A DNA stretch of 21,298 bases from an uncultured Acidocella sp. (GCF_946222605.1 NZ_CAMIIE010000052.1:1-21298), one strand, 5' to 3'; shown: positions 7,647 to 15,052, counted from the first letter of the stretch. Notes: generated by a model not told the origin, from the letters alone. Program-made: numbers and translations.

Positions 7647-8396
7647 TCAGGCTTTCAAAAACATGCCGATGGTCAGCGCGATCCCGATCAGGCTGACGAC
7701 AACCCGCAATACCTTCTCCGGCACATGCCGCAAAATCAGCACGCCCACCTGCCCGCCGATGATCGCGGTGATCGCCAGCACCCCGACCAGCAGCCAGTTC
7801 TGCTTGCTCTCGACCAGGAAAATCACCACCGCGGCGACATTCACCACCCCGGCCAACACGTTCTTGGTGGCCCCGGCATGGCGCACAGCGAGGCCGACGG
7901 CGGTGAGGGCCGCCATCATCAGAATCCCGATGCCGCCGCCAAAATAGCCGCCATAGATGGCGATGATGAACTGCATCACCACGCCCATGCGCGGCGAGAT
8001 CGGCGGGGCTTCATCCTCCTGGCGGGGCTTGCGGAAGAAGCTGCCCCAGATGAACACCGCCGTGGCGAAGGCGATCAGCCAGGGCACCAGATGGGTGAAG
8101 ACCGAAACCGGGGTGGCCAGCAGCAGCACGGCACCGATCGCCCCGCCGATCACCGAAACGGTGAACAAGGTCCGCAGCGAGAGCCCCGCCGCGCCCCCGG
8201 CCATGCGCCGTCCGGTCCAGCCGGTGGTGGCCTGGCCGGGAAACAGCGCGATGGTGGAGGTGATGTTCGCGGCGCGCGGGTCCAGCCCGGCGAACAGCAA
8301 GGCCGGGAAGGTCAGGAAGGAGCCGCCGCCGGCCACCGCATTCTGCGCCCCGGCGAGAAACCCCGCCAGGGCCAGCACCACCAGCTGCCAGCTCAA
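7647..8396 (-). CDS. TauE/SafE-family (TSUP) membrane transporter
   Basis: A 249-residue integral membrane protein with about eight hydrophobic segments arranged as two repeats: an N-terminal half with GAQNAVAGGGSFLTFPALL, and a C-terminal half with IIAIYGGYFGGGIGILMMAAL and NVLAGVVNVAAV. These glycine-rich GGGxGxxxxP-type motifs define the TSUP/UPF0721 family, whose members export sulfite, sulfoacetate or related organosulfur anions. The substrate here is unknown. The only sensible start is TTG, in a TTGA overlapping the stop of the PfkB gene; the first in-frame ATG lies after residue 60 and would remove two helices. Its stop is 3 bp before the GNAT start. Confidence 0.9.
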   Translation of the reverse strand: MSWQLVVLALAGFLAGAQNAVAGGGSFLTFPALLFAGLDPRAANITSTIALFPGQATTGWTGRRMAGGAAGLSLRTLFTVSVIGGAIGAVLLLATPVSVFTHLVPWLIAFATAVFIWGSFFRKPRQEDEAPPISPRMGVVMQFIIAIYGGYFGGGIGILMMAALTAVGLAVRHAGATKNVLAGVVNVAAVVIFLVESKQNWLLVGVLAITAIIGGQVGVLILRHVPEKVLRVVVSLIGIALTIGMFLKA

Positions 8397-9373
8397 CCGA
8401 CCAGCGCCCGCAGCTCATGCGCCGGCGGGCGGGCGCCGATGCGCGCAATCGCCAGCGCCGCCGCCTTGGTGCCCAGCTTGCCGGCCGCTTCCAGCCCCTC
8501 GCCGCGCGTATAGGCGGTGAGGAAGCCGGCGGCATAGGCATCGCCCGCCCCGGTGCTGTCCACCAGCGCCACCTCCTCGGCCGGGATCAGCACGCTCTCC
8601 TTGCCCCGCACGATCAAGCTGCCCTGCTCGCTGCGCGTCAGCACCGCGATCTTCACATCCAGCGCCGCCCTGGTCGCGGCGTCCTCGAAGCTGTTCACCT
8701 CATAGAGGCTGCAAATCTCGGTCTCGTTGGCGAAGAGAATATCCACCCCCTCGGCGATCAGCCGCTTGAAGCCTTCGCGATGGCGATCCACGCAGAACGC
8801 GTCGGAGAGCGACAAGGCCACCTCCTGCCCCGCCGCGCGGGCCATGCGCGCCGCCTCGATGAAGGCGCTCTGCGCCGCCGGCGGGTCGAACAGATAGCCT
8901 TCCAGATAGGTGACCTTGGAGGCGGCGATGATGGTCTCGTCGATATCGTGCAGCGCGAACTCGCCGCCCGCGCCCAGATAGGTGTTCATCGTGCGCTGGC
9001 CATCCGGCGTCACCAGAATCAGGCAGCGCGCGGTCGGGACCGGCGCCTCCAGCGCCGGGGTGGCGTAATGCACGCCGACACCGGCGATCTCGCGGCGGAA
9101 CACCTCGCCCATCTCATCCTTGGCCACCTTGCCGAGAAACGCCACCCTGGCGCCGAGTGCCGCCGCCACCGCGCAGCTATTCGCCGCCGAGCCGCCGGAG
9201 GCGGTGTGCCCGCCTTGCATCGCTTCGGTCAGCCTGGTCGCGGTATCAGCATCGATCAGCGACATCGCGCCCTTGCGCATGTCGTGACGGTTTAAAAATT
9301 CTTCATCAGTTTGTAGGAGAAAATCGACGATGGCATTCCCGATGCCGGTGATATCGAATTGTGACACGGCCAT
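8393..9373 (-). CDS. PfkB-family sugar/nucleoside kinase, adenosine kinase-like
   Basis: A 326-residue ribokinase-superfamily kinase. Signature 1 is ASGGSAANS at about residues 58-66 (substrate-side Gly-Gly). N216-E-T-E219 matches the NxxE metal/phosphate motif. D272-S-T-G-A-G-D278 is the anion hole with the catalytic Asp. GNAIVDFLL near the N terminus and the SDAFCVDRHR stretch resemble alphaproteobacterial proteins annotated as adenosine kinases, but substrate specificity (adenosine, ribose or another sugar) cannot be decided from sequence alone. The start ATG follows a G-run on the minus strand. It opens a three-gene unit with TSUP and GNAT and is divergent from the bactofilin gene across 147 bp. 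Confidence 0.9.
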   Translation of the reverse strand: MAVSQFDITGIGNAIVDFLLQTDEEFLNRHDMRKGAMSLIDADTATRLTEAMQGGHTASGGSAANSCAVAAALGARVAFLGKVAKDEMGEVFRREIAGVGVHYATPALEAPVPTARCLILVTPDGQRTMNTYLGAGGEFALHDIDETIIAASKVTYLEGYLFDPPAAQSAFIEAARMARAAGQEVALSLSDAFCVDRHREGFKRLIAEGVDILFANETEICSLYEVNSFEDAATRAALDVKIAVLTRSEQGSLIVRGKESVLIPAEEVALVDSTGAGDAYAAGFLTAYTRGEGLEAAGKLGTKAAALAIARIGARPPAHELRALVG

Positions 9374-9520
9374 TCGGCAAGCCCCCCAGACATTCGCAAC
9401 AGATTACAGCGCGGACGGGTTAGCATCGCCACACCGCAGCGGCAAATGAGCAAAGCTGTTGTTCGCCTTTAGCGCGCATGCTAGCCCGGCATTATCGCGA
9501 CGAGCCAGCACGGAGGATTT

Positions 9521-10159
9521 GTGTTCAACAAGCGCAAAACGGAAGAGCCAAAACCGCTTAACCCCGCGCCGACGGTGGAAGAGGACACATCCTCGATCTT
9601 TCCCCCGGATGAAGACACCTCCCCGGCCAGCAGTTTCATTCCCCCCAGCTTCAAGGAGTCTCCCATGGCCCGCTCACCTTTCGCGCCGCCGCCGGTCCCC
9701 GCCACCCCGTCCACCCCGTCCGGCATGCCCGCCGCCGCCCCGCGCCCGCTGATGGGTAGCCCCAGCCGTGAGGCCGCCGAGCGCCGCACCCTGGTGGTCG
9801 GCCGTGGCATTTCCGTGCAGGGCACGGTGCAGGATGCCGAGCGCCTGGTGGTTGAAGGCACCGTCGAAGCCACGATGATCAACGCCAATGAGCTCTCCAT
9901 CGCCCCGGGCGGCGTGTTCAAGGGCGAGGTCGAGGTGGACGACGCCGAAGTCGCCGGCACCATCGATGGCACGCTGGTGGCCCGCGCCACGCTGATCGTG
10001 CGCGCCACTGGCCGCGTGCTGGGCACCGCCCGCTGCCGCCGCCTGCAGGTTGAGGATGGCGGGCAGATCACCGGCCGCATCGAGATGCTGAGCGATCATG
10101 GCGGGCCGAGCCTCGGCTCTTCCAGCCATGGCAGCCCGGCGCTCGCCTCCGAGCCGTAA
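9521..10159 (+). CDS. Bactofilin (polymer-forming cytoskeletal protein)
   Basis: A 212-residue protein with an N-terminal disordered region (about 1-80, rich in Pro, Ser, Glu and Asp) and a bactofilin beta-helix domain at about 85-190. The domain shows repeating short strands such as LVVGRGISVQGTV, LVVEGTVEATM, GVFKGEVEVDDAEVAGTIDGTL and GRVLGTARCRRLQVEDGG. Bactofilins polymerise without nucleotide on the membrane and position cell-wall or envelope enzymes. The start is GTG with GGAGG only 4 nt before it. A second in-frame start, ATG at 9665 (residue 49), has AAGGAG with ideal 6-nt spacing and would give a 164-residue form. The gene ends at a convergent terminator shared with ppx. Confidence 0.93.
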   Translation: MFNKRKTEEPKPLNPAPTVEEDTSSIFPPDEDTSPASSFIPPSFKESPMARSPFAPPPVPATPSTPSGMPAAAPRPLMGSPSREAAERRTLVVGRGISVQGTVQDAERLVVEGTVEATMINANELSIAPGGVFKGEVEVDDAEVAGTIDGTLVARATLIVRATGRVLGTARCRRLQVEDGGQITGRIEMLSDHGGPSLGSSSHGSPALASEP

Positions 10160-10164
10160 GTTAT

Positions 10165-10217
10165 AAAAGTTTTTGGGGGTGTGGGGTGTTTTTTCAAAAA
10201 CACCCCACGTCTTTCCC
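10165..10217. repeat. Dispersed terminator-like repeat, copy B
   Basis: The element begins AAAAGTTTTTGGGGGTG and ends CTTTCCC. It aligns end to end with 1733-1783, sharing the AAAGTTTTTGG head, a GGGTGTTT...TTCAA hairpin core and the CTTTCCC tail. Here the inverted repeat is perfect. Its position between two convergent genes, and the second copy after yggS, suggest a repeated transcription-terminating module that spreads or is maintained across the chromosome. Confidence 0.65.
10181..10208. terminator. Bidirectional hairpin terminator between bactofilin and ppx
   Basis: GTGGGGTG followed by a T-run, one C, an A-run and CACCCCAC makes an 8-bp GC-rich stem extended by T-A pairs. The T/A-rich apex can be read from both strands, so it suits the convergent genes ending at 10159 (+) and 10228 (-). 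It lacks a long U-tract after the stem, so efficiency is uncertain. Confidence 0.65.
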
Positions 10218-10227
10218 GAAACAAGGT

Positions 10228-11730
10228 TTACTGAATTACCGTATCCGCTTCGCGGCCCAGCAGCAGTGCCAGCCGCTCCAGCCGCCTTAGCACCGCCTCC
10301 CCGGCAAACACCCCGTTCGCCGCCGCCAGGCTCAACACCAGCCGGCCCGGCGTCAGCTCCAGCCCGGTGCCCGCCAGCAGATGCGGCGTTCCCGCCGAGA
10401 GCGTATAGGCCAGGCGCAACGCCGTCCCCAGCGTCTCCGCCCGCTGCGCCGCCCCCATATCCAGCAATGCCCGCGCCGGCGCCAGGAAGCCCGCTTCCGG
10501 CGGCGCCTCGTAACGCACCGCCGTCGCCAGCGCCAGGAAGGCGCGGGCATGATGGTCCAGGCTCATCCCGGCCTGGCGCAGCACCCGCATGAAGGCCTGT
10601 TCGGCGCGATATTCCGGATGCTCGTGGCTGCCAATATCCGAAAGCCAGCACGCCGCCTCCCGCAGCCGCTTCTGCGCCGGCGTCTCCTCCGGAAACAGAG
10701 GCTGCGTCCAGATCACCAGCGCCTTCGGCAGATTCACATCCCGGATCATGCCCCGCACCAGATCGCGCGAGGCCGCCAACAGCGGGTCCTCGGCGCGGAT
10801 CTGCGCCGGCAACAGCCGGGAGAACCAGCCCTCGCGCAAGCCATTGGCGGAAAACACCACCCGCGCCGCGCCGGTTGAACGCAGCAGCCGCCGCAAGATC
10901 ACCGCCGCATAGGGCAAATCCTCGATCCGCCGGCGCGGCACGCCGGGCATGCGCTCGATCAGCTTGCGCCCGCCCTCGCTCACCACCCCGGCCAGATCCC
11001 GCGCCTCGTCCCGGTTGATGGTGTAATGATGCACGATATTCAGCGGATAGCCGGTCTGGGCGATGTGAATCCGCGCCAGCGCCCGGAAGGCGCCGCCGGA
11101 GAGGAACAGATCCTTGCCCGCGGCCTCGGCGGTGAAGGGCACGCTCTCCAGCGCCTCGATCATCACCGCCCGCGCCCGGCCGATATCCTCGCCTGCTCGC
11201 TCCGCCAGCCGGATCACGCCGACCGGCAGCGTCGCCGCCTGCCCCACCTGCCCGGCCTGCAGCCGGATCAGCTCCAGCGAGCCGCCGCCCAGATCCGCCA
11301 GAATCCCATCCGCGCCGGGAATCCCGCACAGCACGCCCTCGGCCGAAAGCGCCGCCTCCTGCTCGCCGGAGAGCACGGAAATCCGCAGATCCGGCAGGCG
11401 TTTCATCACCGCCCGCACGAAATCGCGGCCATTCTCGGCATCGCGCACCGCCGAGGTGGCCAGCACCTCCACCGGGCTCGCCCCCATCGCGCGGGCGATG
11501 GCGGCGTAGCGGTGCAGCACCGTCTCCGCCTGGGCCAGCGTCTCATCCTTCAGCCGCCCGGTGCTGGTCATCCCCTTGGCCAGCCGCAGCACCGCGCGCT
11601 CATTGAAAATCTGCATCGGGTTGCGCAGCTCGCCCTCATAGACCACCAGCCGCACCGAGTTGGAGCCGAGATCCACCACCGCCCGCCGGAAGGGCGCGGC
11701 ATTCTGCTCGGATCGGCTCATCTGGTCCAT
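10228..11730 (-). CDS. Ppx/GppA-family exopolyphosphatase / pppGpp phosphatase
   Basis: A 500-residue actin-like ASKHA phosphatase. The first phosphate-loop motif is VVDLGSNSVRLVVYE at about residues 18-32. LATSAVRDAENG and ISVLSGEQEAALSAEG follow, and the second phosphate loop is ADLGGGSLELI at about 143-153. The C-terminal part contains the helical HD-like extension (ACWLSDIGSHEHPEYR) typical of long Ppx/GppA proteins. The family hydrolyses polyphosphate and/or converts pppGpp to ppGpp; which activity applies cannot be read from sequence. The start ATG has GGGAGAG about 6 nt upstream. It lies 43 bp after rimI on the same strand and could be co-transcribed with that group. Confidence 0.92.
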   Translation of the reverse strand: MDQMSRSEQNAAPFRRAVVDLGSNSVRLVVYEGELRNPMQIFNERAVLRLAKGMTSTGRLKDETLAQAETVLHRYAAIARAMGASPVEVLATSAVRDAENGRDFVRAVMKRLPDLRISVLSGEQEAALSAEGVLCGIPGADGILADLGGGSLELIRLQAGQVGQAATLPVGVIRLAERAGEDIGRARAVMIEALESVPFTAEAAGKDLFLSGGAFRALARIHIAQTGYPLNIVHHYTINRDEARDLAGVVSEGGRKLIERMPGVPRRRIEDLPYAAVILRRLLRSTGAARVVFSANGLREGWFSRLLPAQIRAEDPLLAASRDLVRGMIRDVNLPKALVIWTQPLFPEETPAQKRLREAACWLSDIGSHEHPEYRAEQAFMRVLRQAGMSLDHHARAFLALATAVRYEAPPEAGFLAPARALLDMGAAQRAETLGTALRLAYTLSAGTPHLLAGTGLELTPGRLVLSLAAANGVFAGEAVLRRLERLALLLGREADTVIQ

Positions 11731-11773
11731 GGATCACTCTCCCTCAACGCGGCGGCGGGACAAAGATAAGCTT

Positions 11774-12208
11774 TCATGACTGCCGGCCCGGCTCGTCACG
11801 CCGCATCATCAACGCATCCCCACCATTCTCATAATAGGCCCGGCGGCGCCCGCTTTCCACAAAGCCGAACCCGGCATAGAGCGCGATGGCGGCCTCATTC
11901 TCCACCGCCACCTCCAGAAACAGCGTTACCACCCCCAAAGCCCGCAGCCGCGCCAGCCCCTCCGCCAGCAAGGCCCGGCCGATGCCCTGGCGCTTGCGCG
12001 CGACGCCTAGGGTGATGATCTCCGCCTCGTCCAGCACCTGGCGGATCAGCAGCAGCCCGCCCGCCTCATGCAGCAGCGCCAGCATCCCCGGCTGCGGCAG
12101 CAGCGCGGCAAACGCCGCCTCGTCCCACGGATCATGGTCGAAGGCCTGGGCGTGCAGCGCCGCCATGATCGCGGCATGGGCGGGCCCGGCGCGGAAGATG
12201 GCGCTCAT
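11774..12208 (-). CDS. rimI: RimI-type GNAT acetyltransferase
   Basis: A 144-residue acetyltransferase. RimI acetylates the N-terminal alanine of ribosomal protein S18; many RimI-like proteins also act on other proteins, and the gene commonly sits beside tsaB. The acetyl-CoA loop is R73-Q-G-I-G-R78 preceded by EIITLGVARK. LFLEVAVENEAAIALYAGFGF is the characteristic RimI beta-5/alpha-4 stretch, followed by RRRAYYENGGDALMM. I chose the ATG overlapping the tsaB stop in ATGA. A frame extending 41 residues upstream is low-complexity Ala/Arg/Gly sequence from within tsaB and is rejected. Confidence 0.93.
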   Translation of the reverse strand: MSAIFRAGPAHAAIMAALHAQAFDHDPWDEAAFAALLPQPGMLALLHEAGGLLLIRQVLDEAEIITLGVARKRQGIGRALLAEGLARLRALGVVTLFLEVAVENEAAIALYAGFGFVESGRRRAYYENGGDALMMRRDEPGRQS

Positions 12209-12846
12209 AGCGGGGCGGGGCGCAGCCCGGCGGCGGGCAGCCTGGCCTCCGGCGGATCGACATAAAGCGGCAAGGCCGGGGACGGCGCCTGGCCCGCCGC
12301 GCGCTGCGCCAGCGCCGCGCGCCCCACCCATTCGGCTTCCAGCAGGCGCAGATCGGTCAGCATCACATCCGCCCCGCGCGCGGCGAGGATGGAAGCCACC
12401 AAGGGTGCTTCCGGTCCGCCAATGGCGACGGGCTGGTCGGGGCGGGGCAGCTCAGCATCCGCGCAGGCCAGCGCCTGCCCGTCGCGCAGCAGAAACAGCC
12501 GCCCGCGCCGGGCACGAATCGCAATCCATAAGGGCCGGCGCAGCCCTGGCGCGCCTTGCGCATAAGCCTGCGCCGCGCCGATGCCCCAGAGCCTGGCCCC
12601 GCGCCCCGCCGCAAACCCCTGCGCCAGCGCGATGGAGGTACGAAGCCCGGTAAAGCTCCCCGGCCCGGTGCAGATGGCGATGTCAGAAATCTCCCGCCCC
12701 GCCGCCGCCTCTTGCAGCAGCAGCGGCAGCGTCTCGATCAGGCCGGGTTTCAGCGGCGCGCTCCAGCGCGCCTGCACGCCCCCGTCCGGCGCCAGACGCG
12801 CCAGCACGGCGCGCGGGCCGGACGCGTCAAGCGCGATCAGACTCAC
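12205..12846 (-). CDS. tsaB: tRNA t6A37 biosynthesis protein TsaB
   Basis: A 213-residue ASKHA-fold partner of TsaD in the TsaBDE complex, which transfers threonylcarbamoyl to A37 of ANN-decoding tRNAs. Family marks are the SLIALDASG N terminus (usually LAxDTS) and the signature GPGSFTGLRTSIALAQG at residues 61-77. The C-terminal part is Ala/Pro-rich, ending in the usual LYVDPPEARLP stretch (normally PxYLRxP.A). The start is GTG, overlapping the nitroreductase stop in GTGA. The stop overlaps rimI in ATGA. The tsaB-rimI pairing is widespread and supports both assignments. Confidence 0.94.
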   Translation of the reverse strand: MSLIALDASGPRAVLARLAPDGGVQARWSAPLKPGLIETLPLLLQEAAAGREISDIAICTGPGSFTGLRTSIALAQGFAAGRGARLWGIGAAQAYAQGAPGLRRPLWIAIRARRGRLFLLRDGQALACADAELPRPDQPVAIGGPEAPLVASILAARGADVMLTDLRLLEAEWVGRAALAQRAAGQAPSPALPLYVDPPEARLPAAGLRPAPL

Positions 12847-13427
12847 GCGAAATCAGCCGCCTCGCCAATGCCAAGGCGCGGCCGGCGCGGCGGCAACTCT
12901 TCCCCGGCTGGATGGCCCAGATTGATCAGGAAATTCGACTTCCAGCCATTTTCATTGAAAAACACCCGGTCGAGCTTGGTACGGTCGAAGCCGGACATCG
13001 CCCCGGTGGCAAAGCCCTGGGCGCGCGCCGCCAGCAGGAAATAGGCGCCCTGCATGGAGGAGTTGCGCATCGCGGTCTCTTCCGCCAGGTCCGGATTGCC
13101 GGAGAACCATGGCTTCACATCCGCATCCGGATAAAGCTCCGGCAGCTTCAGGTAGAAATGCGGGTCGAACGCCACCACCACCGTCACCGGCGCGGCCATC
13201 ACCGGCTCGATATTGCCGCCCGACAGGCAAGGGCGCAGCTTCTGCTTGCCCTCCTCCGTGCGCACGAACAGGAAGCGCGCCGGCGAGCAATTCGCCGAGG
13301 TCGGCCCCCATTTCGCCAGATCATAGAGCGCTTTCAGCGCCTCGTCGGAGACCGGCTCGGCGCTGAAGGATGAATGGGTGCGCGCGTTGGTAAACAGCGC
13401 TTCCAGCGCCGCGTCATCCAGAGCCAT
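12843..13427 (-). CDS. Nitroreductase-fold protein, RutE/HadB-like
   Basis: A 194-residue flavoprotein of the nitroreductase superfamily. It most resembles the malonic-semialdehyde reductase (RutE) branch, which uses FMN and NADH or NADPH. The N terminus LEALFTNARTHSSFSAEPVSDEAL carries the FMN-phosphate contact region. LAKWGPTSANCSPARFLFV at about 37-55 is the RutE hallmark. MRNSSMQGAYFLLAARAQGFATGAMSGFD and INLGHPAG form the C-terminal flavin-binding half. No rut operon genes are nearby, so a pyrimidine-degradation role is not supported by context and the true substrate is open. The ATG has AAGGAGG about 5 nt upstream. It overlaps tsaB by 4 bp. Confidence 0.9.
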   Translation of the reverse strand: MALDDAALEALFTNARTHSSFSAEPVSDEALKALYDLAKWGPTSANCSPARFLFVRTEEGKQKLRPCLSGGNIEPVMAAPVTVVVAFDPHFYLKLPELYPDADVKPWFSGNPDLAEETAMRNSSMQGAYFLLAARAQGFATGAMSGFDRTKLDRVFFNENGWKSNFLINLGHPAGEELPPRRPRLGIGEAADFA

Positions 13428-13442
13428 TGTGCCTCCTTACGG

Positions 13443-13997
13443 TTACGCCGCCTGTGTAACCGAGGTCACTTCCGGAATATAGTGCTTGAGCATGTTCTCG
13501 ATGCCATGCTTCAGCGTCGCGGTGGAGGAAGGGCAGCCGGCACAGGCGCCCTGCATCTTCAGGCTGACCACCCCGTCCCGGTAGCCGCGGAAGATGATAT
13601 CGCCGCCATCGCCGGCCACCGCCGGGCGGATGCGGCTATCCAGCAGCTCCTTGATCTGGTCGACGATCTCCTGGTCCGCCGGGTCAACATCCTCGTCCTC
13701 CAGCGCGACGCCCTCGCGCAGGATCGGCTTGCCCGCCATCAGATGCTCCATCAGCAGCCCCAGAACCTGCGGCTTCAGCGCCTGCCATGCGGTGGCGTCA
13801 TCCTTGGTGACGGCGACGAAATCCCCGCCCAGGAACACCCGCGCCACGCCATCCAGCCCGAACAGGGCCTCGGCCAGCGGCGAGATCAGCGCCGCGTCGG
13901 CATCCGCGAAATCCGCCGTCTTGTCGCCCAGAATGCTCTGGCCGGGCAGGAATTTCAGCGTTGCCGGGTTGGGGGTGCCTTCGGTTTCGATAAACAT
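13443..13997 (-). CDS. NifU-family Fe-S carrier with Nfu N-terminal domain
   Basis: A 184-residue Fe-S cluster scaffold or carrier. The Nfu N-terminal domain covers about residues 1-88 (MFIETEGTPNPATLKFLPG is diagnostic) and the NifU C-terminal domain about 110-175, with the cluster-binding pair C152-A-G-C155. An acidic linker separates them. Proteins of this arrangement (NFU1 type) deliver 4Fe-4S clusters to client enzymes. The ATG has GGAGG about 6 nt upstream. It starts a compact minus-strand group, with the nitroreductase 15 bp downstream. Its 5' region includes a small inverted repeat at 14010-14022 (TCCGC AAA GCGGA) immediately above the ribosome-binding site. Confidence 0.94.
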   Translation of the reverse strand: MFIETEGTPNPATLKFLPGQSILGDKTADFADADAALISPLAEALFGLDGVARVFLGGDFVAVTKDDATAWQALKPQVLGLLMEHLMAGKPILREGVALEDEDVDPADQEIVDQIKELLDSRIRPAVAGDGGDIIFRGYRDGVVSLKMQGACAGCPSSTATLKHGIENMLKHYIPEVTSVTQAA

Positions 13998-14009
13998 TGC
14001 AATCCTCCA

Positions 14010-14022
14010 TCCGCAAAGCGGA
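14010..14022. promoter_or_regulatory. Small inverted repeat in the nfuA-like 5' leader
   Basis: TCCGC-AAA-GCGGA is a perfect 5-bp inverted repeat with a 3-nt spacer. It lies 5-17 bp beyond the Shine-Dalgarno of the Nfu-type gene, so it could be an operator half or an mRNA hairpin. It is short enough to occur by chance in GC-rich DNA. Confidence 0.3.
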
Positions 14023-14062
14023 CTGGTCTGGTCCTGATACTGGCTCGTAGATTGTCCTTTTC

Positions 14063-14124
14063 AGCGCCCCTGGCAAGCGGAGACTGGACGGACAGCCTTG
14101 CAAAGCGCTTGCCCCAGAGGCGCT
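14063..14124. promoter_or_regulatory. Long imperfect hairpin in the divergent nfuA-dioxygenase interval
   Basis: Bases 14063-14079 and 14106-14124 are inverted copies: AGCGCC/CTGG/CAAGCG pairs with CGCTTG/CCAG/GGCGCT. This gives 16 base pairs with one C-A mismatch and a two-base bulge around a 26-nt loop. It ends 20 bp before the dioxygenase ATG, so it would fold in that leader mRNA if transcription starts upstream of it. Possible roles are an operator, a leader attenuator, or the ends of a tiny mobile remnant; the sequence does not decide between them. Confidence 0.55.
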
Positions 14125-14144
14125 TTCATGTCCAGTCTAGGCCC

Positions 14145-14927
14145 ATGCTCCCGGCTTTGTTCATCAGCCATGGCTCGCCCATGACCATCCTCGAAGACAC
14201 ACCCGCCCGGCATTTCCTGGCGGGCCTCGGCGCGCTGCTGCCCCGGCCGCGCGCCATCCTCGCTGTCTCCGCGCATTGGGAGACCGACATTCCCGCGGTG
14301 AGCAATCCGCCGGCGAATGAGACCATCCATGATTTCTACGGCTTCCCGCCCGCCCTCTACGCCCAGCATTACAACCCGCCGGTGGCGCATGAGCTGGCCG
14401 GGCGGGTGGCCCAGCTTTTGGAGAAAGCCGGGCAGACCTGCGGGGTGGATGGCCAGCGCGGGCTGGACCATGGCGCCTGGGTGCCGCTGAAGCTCGCCTA
14501 TCCCGGCGAGGACATCCCGGTGATCCAGCTCTCGGTGCAGACCCAGGCCGGCACCGCCCATCACGTCGCCCTCGGCGAGGCGCTGCGGCCCCTGCGCGAG
14601 GAGGGCGTGCTGATTTTCGCCTCCGGCACCTTCACCCATGATCTGCGTCGCTTCCGCCATGGCCGCCCGGCCCAGGACGCGCCGGAAACCCCGGACGTGA
14701 CGGAATTCTCCGCCTGGATGGATGAAAAAATCGTCGCCGGGGATATCGCGGCGCTGTGCGATTACCGCCGCCTCGCCCCGCACGCCGCCGCCGAACACCC
14801 GACGGAGGAGCATTTGCTGCCGCTGCATGTCGCCCTCGGCGCGGGCGGCCCAAATCTCTCCCCCACCCGGCTGCACAGCTCGGTGGAATATGGCTTCATG
14901 CGCATGGATGCCTACGCCTTCGCCTGA
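14145..14927 (+). CDS. DODA-type class III extradiol dioxygenase family protein
   Basis: A 260-residue metalloenzyme of the LigB/DODA (YgiD) family. Members cleave catecholic rings such as L-DOPA or related aromatics using Fe(II) or Zn. Likely metal ligands are H9 in LFISHGSPMT, the His in AVSAHWE (about 44) and the His in ASGTFTHDLRRF (about 167). LDHGAWVPL (about 107-115) is a conserved active-site loop, and HSSVEYGFMRMDAYAF closes the C terminus as usual. The substrate cannot be assigned. The start at 14145 matches the family N terminus but has no convincing Shine-Dalgarno, and a hairpin ends 20 bp upstream. It is a single-gene unit followed by about 125 bp before the His-rich pair. Confidence 0.9.
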   Translation: MLPALFISHGSPMTILEDTPARHFLAGLGALLPRPRAILAVSAHWETDIPAVSNPPANETIHDFYGFPPALYAQHYNPPVAHELAGRVAQLLEKAGQTCGVDGQRGLDHGAWVPLKLAYPGEDIPVIQLSVQTQAGTAHHVALGEALRPLREEGVLIFASGTFTHDLRRFRHGRPAQDAPETPDVTEFSAWMDEKIVAGDIAALCDYRRLAPHAAAEHPTEEHLLPLHVALGAGGPNLSPTRLHSSVEYGFMRMDAYAFA

Positions 14928-14993
14928 GGTTTTCTTAAGGTTTTTTCATCAAATTAAACGTCAGTGCCATGATCTCGGCTTGATTCCGGCTGG

Positions 14994-15052
14994 AAATCGC
15001 CATCCGGGCCGATGATCTTACACTCCTGATTTCAACATCAAGGAGTCGTCAG
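14994..15052 (+). promoter_or_regulatory. Upstream region of His-rich gene 1 (matches that of gene 2)
   Basis: An AAATC box at 14994 and a TTACA box at 15018 lie 59 and 35 bp before the ATG. The same two boxes occur at exactly the same distances before the second His-rich gene (15546 and 15570), and the stretch aligns without gaps down to the ribosome-binding site (AAGGAG here). The TTACA(C/A) box could be part of a -10, but no TTGACA-like -35 is evident, so an alternative sigma factor is possible. Confidence 0.45.

Noticed and set aside
7172..8513. Plus-strand frame continuing past murI in another phase
   Set aside because: It is Asp/His/Gln-rich shadow sequence of the leftward GNAT and TauE/SafE genes.
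12209..12331. Longer RimI start
   Set aside because: The added 41 residues are Ala/Arg/Gly low complexity lying within tsaB; the ATGA overlap start is standard.
13374..14144. Upstream extension of the dioxygenase frame
   Set aside because: It overlaps the Nfu-type gene in antisense; the family N terminus MLPALFISHG starts at 14145.
14928..15010. Terminator after the dioxygenase (TTTTCTTAAGGTTTTTTC)
   Set aside because: The T-runs are present but no convincing GC-rich stem precedes them.
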